A stretch of DNA of 53,417 nt from Muribaculaceae bacterium Isolate-002 (NCI) (GCA_004102805.1 SCEG01000017.1:1-53417); one strand, 5' to 3'. Counted from the stretch's first letter, positions 1 through 8,934 are shown. The notes: generated by a model not told the origin, from the sequence alone. Translations and numbers: made by a program.

Positions 1-51
1 TGAAAAAAACAAGATTTTGATAACAGGATAACCTTTTAACATACAGACATA

Positions 52-84
52 GAAAAATTACCCGCTCCGGACTGAAGCGGGTAA
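52..84 (-). terminator. Rho-independent terminator of the gltX-waaA unit
   Basis: A perfect 9-bp stem (TTACCCGCT at 58-66, AGCGGGTAA at 76-84) with a 9-nt loop is followed, read on the minus strand, by TTTTTCT at 57-51. It lies about 50 nt past the waaA stop codon and fits an intrinsic terminator for that transcript. Confidence 0.8.
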
Positions 85-136
85 GGGAGGATGTGCTCTT
101 TATTTTAGTTTAAATGAAAGAGCCGTGTCGGCGACA

Positions 137-1378
137 TTATTTTTCGCCGAAAATGTCGGAGAAGATGCGGTCGGTGGCGCCTATGTTATCGGCTATGTAG
201 CGGCCGGCGGTTTTGCCTGCGGAGGTGCGGCAGGCTTCATCGGAGAGCAGGCGGTCGAGGGTTGAGGAAGTGGCGGCGGCGTTTTCGACGCAGAAGGCTC
301 CGCCGAGCGATATGAGGTCGCGCGCTTCCTTGAATTTGTGGTAGTTGGGGCCGAACACTACGGGGATGCCGTAGACGGCGGCCTCGTTGATGTTGTGTAT
401 GCCTGCGCCGTGTCCGCCTCCGATGTAGGCCACCGATGCGTAGCGGTAGAGCGACGACAGTTTGCCGAAGCAGTCGACAATGATGCCGCGGATATGTTCC
501 GGCGGTGTGCCGTTGTCGGCTATGTGCCGTTCCCATTGCGACAGTGGGATGACGTTGCCGTCGATGGCGTTGCATAGAGCCGCGACGCGGGCTTCGTCGA
601 ATTCATGGGGCGCGATGATGAATTTCACATCTCTGTTGGCGTTGAGCCAGGGAATGTAGTTGGCTTCGTCGGCACCCCAGCTGCTGCCGAAAATGATGAA
701 AGAGCGGAGATTTTCGCCTCCGGCGATATCGAAAGTCTGCGCCATTACGTCGGTGACGCGGTCGAAGCGGGTGTCGCCGGCCACGACGGTGTTGTCGATG
801 CCGATGCCGGAGAGCAGTTTCTGTGACTCATTATCCTGAAGATATATGCGGTCGAAGCGCCGGAGCATGCGGCGGAACATGCCTCCCCACGGTCGGAAAA
901 AAATCTGCCCCTGTCGGAATATGGCCGATATGATGTAGACTGGCACTGCGGCTTTATGGAGCTGCTGCAGGTAGTTGCCCCAGAATTCATATTTTATGAA
1001 AATCGCTACCGACGGGCGGACGGTCTCAATGAAGCGGCGTGCGTTGCGTGGGGTGTCGAAGGGGAGATATGCCACTGCGTCGGCCATCGGATAGTTCTTG
1101 CGCACCTCGTAGCCTGAAGGCGAGAAGAATGTGAGCAGTATCTTTCTGTCGGGGTGGAGGCGACGCAGGCGCTCGATGAGGGGTCGGCCCTGTTCGAATT
1201 CGCCGAGCGATGAGGCGTGTATCCATATCGTGCGTCCGTCGGCAGGGAGCGTGGCACGCAGATGACCGAAGGTCGATTTCTGACCTTCGGTCATCTTTTT
1301 AGCTTTGGGATTGGTGCGGGAGGCAATCCGCGCACCAATCGAGTAGAGATGTATTCCGGTGTTGTAGAGAAAATTCAC
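137..1378 (-). CDS. waaA: 3-deoxy-D-manno-octulosonic acid (KDO) transferase WaaA
   Basis: Membrane-associated GT30 glycosyltransferase that moves KDO from CMP-KDO onto lipid A precursor at the cytoplasmic face of the inner membrane. At 413 residues it has normal family length. The N-terminal Rossmann domain carries HASSLGEFEQG, whose Glu60 matches the family's catalytic acidic residue. The C-terminal donor-binding half has the block YIGGG, HNINEAA and PVVFGPN seen in WaaA proteins. The N-terminus (MNFLYNTGIHLYSIG) is the usual amphipathic anchor. gltX lies 21 nt upstream on the same strand and the two probably share a transcript that ends in the hairpin at 52-84. The SIS-domain arabinose-5-phosphate isomerase at 8935-9540 belongs to the same KDO pathway. 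Confidence 0.95.
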   Translation of the reverse strand: MNFLYNTGIHLYSIGARIASRTNPKAKKMTEGQKSTFGHLRATLPADGRTIWIHASSLGEFEQGRPLIERLRRLHPDRKILLTFFSPSGYEVRKNYPMADAVAYLPFDTPRNARRFIETVRPSVAIFIKYEFWGNYLQQLHKAAVPVYIISAIFRQGQIFFRPWGGMFRRMLRRFDRIYLQDNESQKLLSGIGIDNTVVAGDTRFDRVTDVMAQTFDIAGGENLRSFIIFGSSWGADEANYIPWLNANRDVKFIIAPHEFDEARVAALCNAIDGNVIPLSQWERHIADNGTPPEHIRGIIVDCFGKLSSLYRYASVAYIGGGHGAGIHNINEAAVYGIPVVFGPNYHKFKEARDLISLGGAFCVENAAATSSTLDRLLSDEACRTSAGKTAGRYIADNIGATDRIFSDIFGEK

Positions 1379-1399
1379 GTCGGCGGTGATTGGTTTGAC

Positions 1400-2926
1400 T
1401 TACATCTGGATGTTGGCGCAAGCGTTTTCCACGCGTCGGCGTGTCGCTTCGAGACCCATCAGTTCGGTGATGTCAAACATGTGGGGGCCTTTGCATTCGC
1501 CGACTACTGCGAGACGGAGCGCGTTCATTACGTTGCCGAGGTGGTAGCCGTTTTCGCTGATCCATGCAAGGATATTTTCTTCGGCCGCCTTGCTTTCGAG
1601 CGAGGGGAGTGATGCCATGCGCTCCATCATTGCGCGGAGTATGGCGGGGGTTTCCGGAGTCCAGCGTTTTTTTACGGATTTGGCTTCATATTCGGTGGGG
1701 TCGACGAAGAAGAAGCGGGCCTGGTCCCAGAGGTCACTGACGAAGTTGGCGCGGTTTTTGACCATTGCGATGGCGCGTGTGATGTATTCGTCGGAGAAGT
1801 CGGCGGGATTTACGCCGTTGTCGGCCATTACCGGCTTGAACATTTCAAGAAGCTCGGCGTCGGGAAGTTCCTGGAGATATTTGTGGTTGAACCATTTGCC
1901 TTTCTCGAAGTCGAATTTCGCGCCTGAGCGTGAACAGTGGTCGAATGAGAAGCGGTCGATAAGTTCGTTCATCGACATGATTTCGGTGTCGTCGCCGGGG
2001 TTCCAGCCCAGCAGGGCGAGGAAGTTGACGACAGCCTGCGGCAGGTAGCCTTTCTCACGGTAGCCTGATGAGATATCGCCGCTTTTGGGGTCGTGCCATT
2101 CGAGAGGGAACACGGGGAAGCCGAGGCGGTCGCCGTCGCGTTTCGACAGCTTGCCTTTGCCGTCGGGCTTTAGCAGCAGGGGCAGGTGGACGAACTGCGG
2201 CATCGTGTCGGTCCAGCCGAATGCTTCGTAGAGGAGCACGTGAAGCGGAGCCGAAGGGAGCCATTCCTCGCCGCGGATTACGTGGCTCACCTCCATGAGG
2301 TGGTCGTCGACGATGTTGGCGAGGTGGTAGGTGGGCAGGTCGTCGGCGCTCTTGTAGAGCACTTTGTCGTCGAGCACCGATGAGTTTATTGTCACTTTGC
2401 CGCGGATAAGGTCGTTGACTTCGACGTCGCGTCCGGGTTCGATTTTGAAGCGAACTACATATTTTTCGCCGGCGTCGATGAGGCGTTTTGTCTCCTCCTC
2501 GCTGAGCGAGAGGGAGTTGCGCATAGAGCCGCGGGTCGATGCGTCGTATTGGAAGTTGGGAGTCGCTGCGCGTGCAGCCTCGAGCTCTTCGGGGGTGTCG
2601 AAGGCGATATATGCCTTGCCGTTGTCGAGGAGCATTCTGACATGCTCGCGGTATATGTCGCGGCGTTCGCTCTGTTTGTAGGGACCGAACGCGCCGCCCT
2701 GACGCACGCCTTCGTCAATGCCGATGCCGAGCCATGCGAGAGCTTCGTTGATGTAGTCCTCGGCTCCGGGGATGAAGCGCTGGGAGTCGGTGTCCTCGAT
2801 GCGCAGTATCATGTCGCCGCCGTGACGACGTGCGAACAGGTAGTTGTAGAGGGCAGTGCGAACTCCGCCGATGTGGAGCGGTCCGGTGGGTGAGGGGGCG
2901 AAACGAACTCTTACTTTTCTTTCCAT
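1400..2926 (-). CDS. gltX: Glutamyl-tRNA synthetase
   Basis: Class I aminoacyl-tRNA synthetase that charges tRNA-Glu in the cytoplasm; 508 residues, the usual bacterial length. The ATP-binding HIGH motif appears as HIGG at residues 18-21 and the KMSKS loop as KLSKR at 259-263. The [13 protein letters not shown] opening and LRIEDTD at 41-47 are family hallmarks. The C-terminal anticodon-binding alpha-helical region is complete, ending in a coiled, charged tail. The start is supported because the conserved core begins a few residues after the Met. waaA follows 21 nt downstream. A tRNA-Val gene and its own terminator lie immediately upstream; I found no clear separate promoter between that terminator and gltX, so gltX may depend partly on read-through or on a weak promoter. 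Confidence 0.97.
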   Translation of the reverse strand: MERKVRVRFAPSPTGPLHIGGVRTALYNYLFARRHGGDMILRIEDTDSQRFIPGAEDYINEALAWLGIGIDEGVRQGGAFGPYKQSERRDIYREHVRMLLDNGKAYIAFDTPEELEAARAATPNFQYDASTRGSMRNSLSLSEEETKRLIDAGEKYVVRFKIEPGRDVEVNDLIRGKVTINSSVLDDKVLYKSADDLPTYHLANIVDDHLMEVSHVIRGEEWLPSAPLHVLLYEAFGWTDTMPQFVHLPLLLKPDGKGKLSKRDGDRLGFPVFPLEWHDPKSGDISSGYREKGYLPQAVVNFLALLGWNPGDDTEIMSMNELIDRFSFDHCSRSGAKFDFEKGKWFNHKYLQELPDAELLEMFKPVMADNGVNPADFSDEYITRAIAMVKNRANFVSDLWDQARFFFVDPTEYEAKSVKKRWTPETPAILRAMMERMASLPSLESKAAEENILAWISENGYHLGNVMNALRLAVVGECKGPHMFDITELMGLEATRRRVENACANIQM

Positions 2927-2960
2927 TGCGTAGCTGACTTTTTATATTGTCTTACTATAA

Positions 2961-2995
2961 AATAAAAATGCCATCGGCTACAAAGCTGATGGCAT
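2961..2995 (-). terminator. Terminator after tRNA-Val
   Basis: An 11-bp stem with one G-T wobble (2968-2978 with 2985-2995, loop TACAAA) is followed on the minus strand by TTTTTATTTT. It lies between tRNA-Val and gltX and should end the short tRNA transcript. Confidence 0.75.
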
Positions 2996-3008
2996 GGTGA
3001 AGGGGAAG

Positions 3009-3083
3009 TGGGCGCTGAGGGATTCGAACCCCCGACCCTCTGCTTGTAAGGCAGATGCTCTGAACCAGCTGAGCTAAGCGCCC
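3009..3083 (-). tRNA. tRNA-Val (anticodon TAC)
   Basis: A 75-nt cloverleaf. The acceptor stem GGGCGCT pairs perfectly with AGCGCCC, followed by discriminator A. The D arm contains GCTCAGCTGGTTCAGAGC. The anticodon stem TCTGC/GCAGA closes the loop CTTACAA, giving anticodon TAC (window 3046-3048). The T arm has loop TTCGAAT. CCA is not encoded. It has its own promoter (3102-3132) and terminator (2961-2995). Confidence 0.95.
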
Positions 3084-3101
3084 CTTGTCGGTTGAACGAT
3101 G

Positions 3102-3132
3102 CAAAGGTAAGCACTTTTTTTTAATTACCAAA
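3102..3132 (-). promoter_or_regulatory. Bacteroidota-type promoter for tRNA-Val
   Basis: On the minus strand a -33 element TTTG (3129-3132) and a -7 element TACCTTTG (3102-3109) are separated by 19 bp, matching the Bacteroides sigma consensus exactly. The predicted start lies a few nucleotides before the tRNA 5' end, leaving a very short leader. Confidence 0.75.
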
Positions 3133-3162
3133 ATTTTTGGAAACTTTTTTGAAAAAAGTCTG

Positions 3163-3191
3163 AAAAAATAATGGGAATTGCGGTAAATTCC
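3163..3191 (-). terminator. Possible terminator of the double transglutaminase-like gene
   Basis: A short 6-bp stem (GGAATT at 3174-3179, AATTCC at 3186-3191) is followed on the minus strand by CATTATTTTTT. The stem is weak, but it is well placed 14 nt after the stop codon. Confidence 0.45.
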
Positions 3192-3204
3192 GGTGTCTGC
3201 ATGT

Positions 3205-6200
3205 CTAATTTGGTGTCGTGGATTGGCTTTCAGAGTTATTGCCGAGCCGCCTTAGGGCTATTGTGGCAGAGTTGAACTCGAAGGCCGTGTCGAGCACTTT
3301 CAATATATCCGGCCAAGCAGATGCCGGAGCGACAGGAGCGGAATGCCGCTCAATTGTGCGCAACACGACATATCCGTTGTCGATTGAAGCTTCGACGAAG
3401 AATGTGGCTACGGGCGATGATATGTTTCTGTTGAGTGCAGTCACGCTCTGAGGCACAACTTCATATCCTTCCGGTATTTCTAATCTGATAGTGTGGCGCT
3501 GCTGATAGGCGCTCGGGTTGATGACACTTATGTCGCGTTTTCTTTGCATACCTTTGACCTCGTACTGGTGTCCGATGAGTTTGCCGATGTTTACAAGTAT
3601 ATCGCTGCCGGCTGTAGATGTCATGTCAAGCAGCATTCCCTCCAGAAGAAATGTGGCCACAGGCCGGTCGGGTGTGCAGCCGATTGATTTTACTTCGTAG
3701 TTGTATAGCAGCACCCTGTCGCAGTCCCACATCAGTTTTGCCCGTTCGGTCATCTCTTTGCGCTGCAGTGTGGTTAAAAAGAGCAGTTGGTCGCGGTCAA
3801 GAGGTTTCGAAGGGCTTTGTCCGAGGAAACGGGCGTATTCGTCTTGTACTTCGTAGGGTAAAATGGTTCCGTTCATCATGTCTTTGGCCGTTCCGTTGGC
3901 GGTGAATGTCGTGGATACATTCATGGTCCATATTGAGTCGAGGTGTAATCGCACTTCGCTTACTGTCTCGTAAGTGTTGTCTTTCGGTCTGGAGCGGGGG
4001 ATGGTGAAGCTCCGTGCGGCGGTGTGCAGATTGTCGCGATAGGGGGCACCATCATATATGTAGGCTTTTTCGGAGTCAAAGTATTCGGGTATATCTCCGG
4101 GCGCTATCAATGGAGAGTTGCTCGGGAAGTAGCAGGAGTCGCCTACAGTGACAAAGTAATGAGCCTGAGAATGAGATGCAAGGTCGTCGATTCGGGCGGC
4201 GTTGCGCGGAGAGCTTATTGCCACTCTGCCCGGAAGTTTTGTCGACAGATTTTCAAGTAGTCGGGAGTATGATTTGCAGAATTGTAGTTGATGATGCCGT
4301 TCCTGGTTTTTCTGGCATGAGAAATTGAGTGCTACGAATGCAGCGTCGACAATCTCGCGCATGGATGCATCCGGATTGTTTTTCTTCCATTTCTTCATGA
4401 TAGAAGTGGCGTCTTTGAGTGTCTTTTCGGGAGATTTTTCATTTTTGATTTCAGATGCCGCGTCAGAGAGCAGGTAAGGAGCGGTTATGCGCACTCCTCC
4501 GCCGCGCGTCGAGCGTAGTGAGCTCATTCGTGCGGTAGGGTTGATGATGCGAAACTCGATGCAAGGCACCTGGCGCGCTTCTGAGAAAAATGGCATGGTG
4601 GTTTCTATCGCATCCATTCCCGAAAGGTGTAGAGAGAGGCAGTTGTATTTGCCGTCGGTCCATTTGCGGGAGAAGTCGGGTGCTCCGTTATAGTGGGAAT
4701 ATTCCATTGCCAGAGATGATGATACTGCCATTTCGAGCATGAAATCTTTTGTGGGATATTCTTTCATAAATATGAATTTCAGTGCCGGCATTGATATTTC
4801 GTCCATGAAATATTCGGTATAAAAAAAGTAGTCGAGCACAGTTCCGGGTTCTAATCCGGGTATTGTGATCTTGTAGCTGGCGTCGGAGTTATTCTTGCCT
4901 TGGGTAACGGTCAGAGCTTCCTCAATGTCGATATTTTCGACTGTGCCGTCTGGTTTTGTGATGCGTGCTCCGAAAGTAGGTGTGACTGATGACATAGTGA
5001 GTCCGTAGACGTCGAGTTTCTGAGGAGCTGGTATCTCGAATGAATTGAATTGATCGAGAGCCGAGCTGTCAAGGATTTTAACCATGGCTCTGTCGATGCC
5101 CACAGCGTTGATGGCATTGGTGTTTCTGATGCCGGTCATCATAGCCTTCGTGTTGTTGAGGCTTTCGTCGTGTGTGGCTTTGAGGAGTCGGTAACGGGCG
5201 ATGTAGACGGCGGCTTTGCCGGAGTAGATGGAGTCTGAGAGGTCGGTGTCGGGATCAAACTGGGGCATATCCATCGACCATACAGCCTGGGCAGCCTTGT
5301 CGTGAAATTTACGGTCGATGTCCGCGCGGGCACCGGTCGGGATGCCTGTGACGATTATCAATATAAGAAGCTGTCGCAAGCAATGCCGGTATTTAATCAT
5401 GGTTTGCATCTCAATGATATTTTCAGAGTTTTTTAATACGATATTTGAACCACACGCTTTGATGAAGCGCGACAGATCTGCGTCATATTCCTTCAGCATG
5501 TCAAACGGGATATCGGGGTTTGTGACCGCGATTGTCATTGTAAGATTGATGGAGCGTTGGTCGGGTGTGGTGCTGCAGGTCATACATCCTGTCAGCCAGT
5601 TGTTATTGATTGAGCATTCGGGCGGTAGGTGGGCGGCGGTCATGCCGTCGGGCAGTTCGACTGTCACGTAACACCGTATTGTAGACGGGAAACCTATAGA
5701 GGCTCCGGAGGTGCGTCCGGCCGTATCGATTTTTATGTTGTCGAGACGTGATGCAATCTTCGTGTCGACGTAAGAGTTGACCCCGGCATCTTTTACTGCT
5801 GCGGGCATTGTCGCAGTGCCGGTGACAAGCATGGAGTCAGCTGTCACTGTGCAGCTGATTTCCACCGGTCTTGCTCCCGGCATAGTATTGCAGAATATGT
5901 GCTCGTAAAATTCCTGTCTCAATCCCGGGATAATATCGTCGGCGGCCGAACGTGCCTGTCGGTAGAATGCGCCTGTGAGACTGACCGTTCCTTGTGCAGA
6001 GAGGTGGTTGCCGTCAAGAGTCAGGGTGAGATGTTCGTCGCGGAGGTTGTGTCCGGGTAGCGTGTGGGGCACGCGCCTGATGATGCAGCGGTCGGGAGTG
6101 TCCTCTATCATCGCCTGGCAGCCGGTGATGCCGTATGGCTGGTTGCCGGGAGTGCTGTAGGTCGAGGTTCCGTCAAGAAACATGATGCTGTCACCCGGGA

Positions 6201-7239
6201 GCATTACGGCGGAAATCATGTGGTTGCCTGAAGATATATTGGGTATATCAGTCCAGTCGGTGCCGATATCCCGTGTGCCGATCCACACAAGGCGTGCATC
6301 TATACCGACCGCGCGAAGCATGTCGCGTGTGAGAATAGCGCTTCCCTTGCAGTCGCCGAAGCGCTTGCGCAGCACTTCAGATGCCGGATCAGGGCGCTGC
6401 CCTGATTCGCCGTGCACTACAGCGAGATAGCGTATATTGGCATGGACAAAGTCATTGACCGCTTTTATTTTTTCGTTATCGTCGCGACAATCAGCGGTGA
6501 CTTCCGCCGCTTTGTCGGCCACATAGCGTGCGCCGGGGTCGTCGGCGGGAATATAGGAGAGCAAATAGCGGTAGAGGCAGTCGACGTCGGAGAAATGTCC
6601 CAGCAGATTTATCTGCGGTATTGTAGCGCTAACGGGCGGGGAGTCGCTTGATGGCGTCAGTTTTTTTTGTCCTTTCAGATAGTAAGTGACAATGAGTCTG
6701 TCTTTTTCTTGCACTTTTTCCACGGAATACATGCTGTCAGGCATATTTTGTGGCTTTAGAGTGTAACGTCCGGCGAGACAGTCGGGAATCTCGAATTTCA
6801 GAACGGCGCGTTCGATGTGATATTTCTCTCCGACAGAGAGCCTGCAAAAATATTCCGGTTTTGTAAATGTGCGCTTGAACGAAGCCTTTGCAGTCGCTCC
6901 TTTTTTGGGGAGCGATGCCTTGACAATGCATATTTTGGAGTCGGAGTAAAATACGTTTATGATAAAAGGTTTGTAGCTCACGTCGCCGCCTGTCGCCTTG
7001 TCGATGGATATGTCATCATCGTAATATGTTGTGGCAATGGCGTTGCCAGCGCTGTGCTTGGCTCTGAATGTGTATTGTGTGGAGTGTTTTATCTCTTTGA
7101 GAGCGGTTCCGGTCTTGTCGGGAATGAGTCTTACATGTTCGGTCAGATTCTCGATTACGATGTTTGACGCGTCATCATGTATCGCGAATGCAATCATCGG
7201 GATATAAAAAAACAGACTTATGATAAAACCGGCTTTCAT
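3205..7239 (-). CDS. Double DUF3857/transglutaminase-like secreted protein (two genes fused in frame)
   Basis: One open frame of 1,344 codons holds two proteins in tandem. Half 1 (residues 1 to about 606) starts MKAGFIISLFF with a signal peptide and has a transglutaminase-like core: Cys in GDCKG (near 296), His in SGNHMIS (near 340), Asp in FLDGT (near 355), so its triad looks complete. Half 2 begins at an internal ATG (5398-5400) with a second signal peptide (MIKYRHCLRQLLILIIV, then ARA before Asp) and has a DUF3857-like beta domain followed by a degenerate core: Cys in FCKSY and His in AHYF remain, but the Asp position reads PSN. Each half (about 610 and 731 residues) is the normal length of such proteins alone. 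The start at 7239 is preferred over an upstream Met at 7320 because it begins the signal peptide. The junction contains a slippery A6 run (separate entry). The substrate is unknown. Confidence 0.8.
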   Translation of the reverse strand: MKAGFIISLFFYIPMIAFAIHDDASNIVIENLTEHVRLIPDKTGTALKEIKHSTQYTFRAKHSAGNAIATTYYDDDISIDKATGGDVSYKPFIINVFYSDSKICIVKASLPKKGATAKASFKRTFTKPEYFCRLSVGEKYHIERAVLKFEIPDCLAGRYTLKPQNMPDSMYSVEKVQEKDRLIVTYYLKGQKKLTPSSDSPPVSATIPQINLLGHFSDVDCLYRYLLSYIPADDPGARYVADKAAEVTADCRDDNEKIKAVNDFVHANIRYLAVVHGESGQRPDPASEVLRKRFGDCKGSAILTRDMLRAVGIDARLVWIGTRDIGTDWTDIPNISSGNHMISAVMLPGDSIMFLDGTSTYSTPGNQPYGITGCQAMIEDTPDRCIIRRVPHTLPGHNLRDEHLTLTLDGNHLSAQGTVSLTGAFYRQARSAADDIIPGLRQEFYEHIFCNTMPGARPVEISCTVTADSMLVTGTATMPAAVKDAGVNSYVDTKIASRLDNIKIDTAGRTSGASIGFPSTIRCYVTVELPDGMTAAHLPPECSINNNWLTGCMTCSTTPDQRSINLTMTIAVTNPDIPFDMLKEYDADLSRFIKACGSNIVLKNSENIIEMQTMIKYRHCLRQLLILIIVTGIPTGARADIDRKFHDKAAQAVWSMDMPQFDPDTDLSDSIYSGKAAVYIARYRLLKATHDESLNNTKAMMTGIRNTNAINAVGIDRAMVKILDSSALDQFNSFEIPAPQKLDVYGLTMSSVTPTFGARITKPDGTVENIDIEEALTVTQGKNNSDASYKITIPGLEPGTVLDYFFYTEYFMDEISMPALKFIFMKEYPTKDFMLEMAVSSSLAMEYSHYNGAPDFSRKWTDGKYNCLSLHLSGMDAIETTMPFFSEARQVPCIEFRIINPTARMSSLRSTRGGGVRITAPYLLSDAASEIKNEKSPEKTLKDATSIMKKWKKNNPDASMREIVDAAFVALNFSCQKNQERHHQLQFCKSYSRLLENLSTKLPGRVAISSPRNAARIDDLASHSQAHYFVTVGDSCYFPSNSPLIAPGDIPEYFDSEKAYIYDGAPYRDNLHTAARSFTIPRSRPKDNTYETVSEVRLHLDSIWTMNVSTTFTANGTAKDMMNGTILPYEVQDEYARFLGQSPSKPLDRDQLLFLTTLQRKEMTERAKLMWDCDRVLLYNYEVKSIGCTPDRPVATFLLEGMLLDMTSTAGSDILVNIGKLIGHQYEVKGMQRKRDISVINPSAYQQRHTIRLEIPEGYEVVPQSVTALNRNISSPVATFFVEASIDNGYVVLRTIERHSAPVAPASAWPDILKVLDTAFEFNSATIALRRLGNNSESQSTTPN
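5423..5434 (-). other. Slippery A-AAA-AAC heptamer with -1 frame stop at the gene junction
   Basis: On the minus strand the zero frame reads TTA AAA AAC TCT GAA, containing the heptamer A AAA AAC. A -1 shift gives AAA AAA CTC TGA, so translation would stop at once (TGA at 5425-5423). The second half's own ATG is at 5400, 22 nt later. One more A in the run (7 instead of 6) would have the same effect and produce two ordinary adjacent genes. Confidence 0.6.
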
Positions 7240-7343
7240 GAGAGAGTAGTGATGGTGTTTGTGGCATGTAGTGATTTGTAGTGAAAGTGCATCCCATCTG
7301 TCAATGAGACTTGAATGCAATCGGTGTCTCTGAGAGATAATTA

Positions 7344-7375
7344 CAAATATAAGTTAAAAAAACAGTAAAAGCAAC
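7344..7375 (-). promoter_or_regulatory. Probable promoter of the double transglutaminase-like gene
   Basis: On the minus strand a -7 element TATATTTG (7344-7351) lies 20 bp downstream of GTTG (7372-7375, three of four bases of the -33 consensus). It would give a leader of about 95 nt before the ATG at 7239. Confidence 0.5.
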
Positions 7376-7401
7376 AGGTTTGCCATAAAAAAGTGGATTT
7401 G

Positions 7402-7444
7402 AAAATAAAAAAAAAGCGGCATCGCGATGGAAATGCGATGCCGC
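7402..7444 (-). terminator. Terminator after tRNA-Tyr
   Basis: A perfect 10-bp GC-rich stem (7416-7425 with 7435-7444, 9-nt loop) is followed on the minus strand by nine T residues (window 7407-7415). It lies 20 nt past the tRNA-Tyr 3' end. Confidence 0.85.
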
Positions 7445-7464
7445 CTGATATCTGTTTGTGATTG

Positions 7465-7547
7465 TGGGCGAAGATGGATTCGAACCACCGAAGGTATAAA
7501 CCAGCAGATTTACAGTCTGCCCCATTTGGCCACTCTGGTATTCGCCC
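7465..7547 (-). tRNA. tRNA-Tyr (anticodon GTA)
   Basis: An 83-nt class II tRNA. The acceptor stem GGGCGAA pairs with TTCGCCC, followed by discriminator A. The anticodon stem GCAGA/TCTGC closes the loop CTGTAAA, giving anticodon GTA. A long variable arm follows, then a T arm with TTCGAAT. CCA is not encoded. Confidence 0.95.
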
Positions 7548-7581
7548 GGTCGAGACAGCGCTCTGTCTGCGATTGTGAGTG

Positions 7582-7589
7582 CAAATATA
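7582..7589 (-). promoter_or_regulatory. -7 element upstream of tRNA-Tyr
   Basis: TATATTTG on the minus strand, 34 nt before the tRNA 5' end, matches TAnnTTTG. No good TTTG lies at the expected distance, so this is a partial promoter call. Confidence 0.4.
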
Positions 7590-7723
7590 CGCAATTATTT
7601 TTAATATCACTATATTTTTGAAAAATTCTGCGCATTATTTGCGAAAATCAAAAAATAAAAGATATCATCGGGTTAACTTTTGTTATGGGAACCACCTCTT
7701 GGTTGTGTTTATGACAGGGGGGA

Positions 7724-8212
7724 TTATTCAGATTCGCAGTCGCGCACCCGTTGCACGAAGTCATGCATGCGTATGGCGGCTTCGGCGGCTTCGGCGCCTT
7801 TGTCGCCGGCGGGTCCTCCGCAGCGGTCGAGGGCGTCCTGCTCGGTGTCGACGGTGAGCACGCCGAATATCACCGGGGTGTCGCAGTCGGCGTTGAGTGC
7901 CGTTATGCCTTGCGTCACCGACTGGCATACGTAGTCGAAATGGGGAGTGCCGCCGCGTACCACGCAGCCGAACACTATCACCGCGTCATACATCGAGGTC
8001 TCTATGAGCTGCGAGGCTGCGAACGTCAGTTCCACTGCGCCGGGCACTTCAAACACGTCGATATTGTCATCGCTGATGCCCTGTGCCTTGAATGTGGCGA
8101 GGGCGCTTTCGGTAAGGGCGCCGGTGATGTGGCCGTTCCAGAGGGCTTTGACTATCGCCACCTTGATGTCGGCGGCGGAGGGGAGGGGAGCTACGGGTGT
8201 TGATGTAGACAT
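7724..8212 (-). CDS. ribH: 6,7-dimethyl-8-ribityllumazine synthase
   Basis: Penultimate enzyme of riboflavin synthesis: condenses 5-amino-6-ribitylaminouracil with 3,4-dihydroxy-2-butanone 4-phosphate in the cytoplasm. The 162 residues match the family length. Visible motifs are LWNGHITGAL near residue 30 (aromatic ring-stacking position), FEVPGAVELTFAA, VIVFGCVVRGGTPHFDYV (catalytic His next to Phe) and the phosphate-binding stretch GDKGAEAA near 143. It is the last gene of a kdsD / PfkB-like / ribH run, starting 12 nt after the PfkB-like stop. No other riboflavin genes are nearby, and I saw no FMN riboswitch in front of it, which fits its internal operon position. Confidence 0.96.
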   Translation of the reverse strand: MSTSTPVAPLPSAADIKVAIVKALWNGHITGALTESALATFKAQGISDDNIDVFEVPGAVELTFAASQLIETSMYDAVIVFGCVVRGGTPHFDYVCQSVTQGITALNADCDTPVIFGVLTVDTEQDALDRCGGPAGDKGAEAAEAAIRMHDFVQRVRDCESE

Positions 8213-8224
8213 TTTGAGTGGTAT

Positions 8225-8902
8225 TTATATTGTTTTATCAATGGCGTCGGCGAGCAGGGCGGCATCGTCGAGATGTGAATAGTCGTCGACGTAGTATGCG
8301 AAGTTCTCGCGGCGTGCGCGTTCGGGGTCGTTGTGGCTGAAAAGCGCCTGAAGGTCAGACGGGAGGGTGATGACACGGCCGGCAATCTCGAGGTTTTCGT
8401 AGACGTAGGGCATCACTTTGGTTATGCGCTTTATGCGGTCGTCGGCCACGTCGGGCACGTAGACTATTGTCGCCTCGCGTTCGGCCACATTGGTCATGAA
8501 CGACCACAGCTGGCGGCGTATGCGCTGGTCGACGGCAAGATAGCCGCCGAATACCACGATGTCCTCCCGCTCCACGCGCGGCCAGGTTATATCGAATCCT
8601 TCGCCGTCGTCCTGAATGCCGTAGCGCGACGATGTGCCGTCGATATTCAGCACTACGGGCGTCTTGGCGATGTGGCGGTCGGACTTGGCGATGTCGGCGC
8701 CGTCGGCGGTGAGTGCGTCGGCTATGATGGCGCCGACCTTGTCGGGGCCCAGTTCTGACAGGAATACCACTTCGCGGCCTTTTGCCGCAAGCGAGCAGGC
8801 GGCTCTCAGAAGCGCACCTCCGGGCCGCGTGGCTGTGGGCGAGCATCCCTTGAAGTCGATTTCAAGCCATGACTCGCATATAATGATTATTTTACCTTTC
8901 AT
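8225..8902 (-). CDS. Truncated PfkB-like carbohydrate kinase family protein
   Basis: A 225-residue protein with the beginning of a ribokinase/PfkB fold: residues 25-65 (RPGGALLRAACSLAAKG, then FLSELGPDKVG) resemble PfkB signature 1. Active family members are usually near 300 residues and carry a C-terminal GAGD motif with the catalytic Asp. This protein stops before that point and no GAGD is present, so it may be a non-catalytic homologue. The start at 8902 (MKGKIIIICESW) is preferred over a 64-residue upstream extension that is low-complexity and overlaps kdsD in another frame. It lies 32 nt after kdsD and 12 nt before ribH, so a link to sugar-phosphate metabolism is plausible. The substrate is unknown. 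Confidence 0.7.
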   Translation of the reverse strand: MKGKIIIICESWLEIDFKGCSPTATRPGGALLRAACSLAAKGREVVFLSELGPDKVGAIIADALTADGADIAKSDRHIAKTPVVLNIDGTSSRYGIQDDGEGFDITWPRVEREDIVVFGGYLAVDQRIRRQLWSFMTNVAEREATIVYVPDVADDRIKRITKVMPYVYENLEIAGRVITLPSDLQALFSHNDPERARRENFAYYVDDYSHLDDAALLADAIDKTI

Positions 8903-8934
8903 CGGATAAGGAAATGTGTCTTTACGTATGATGC

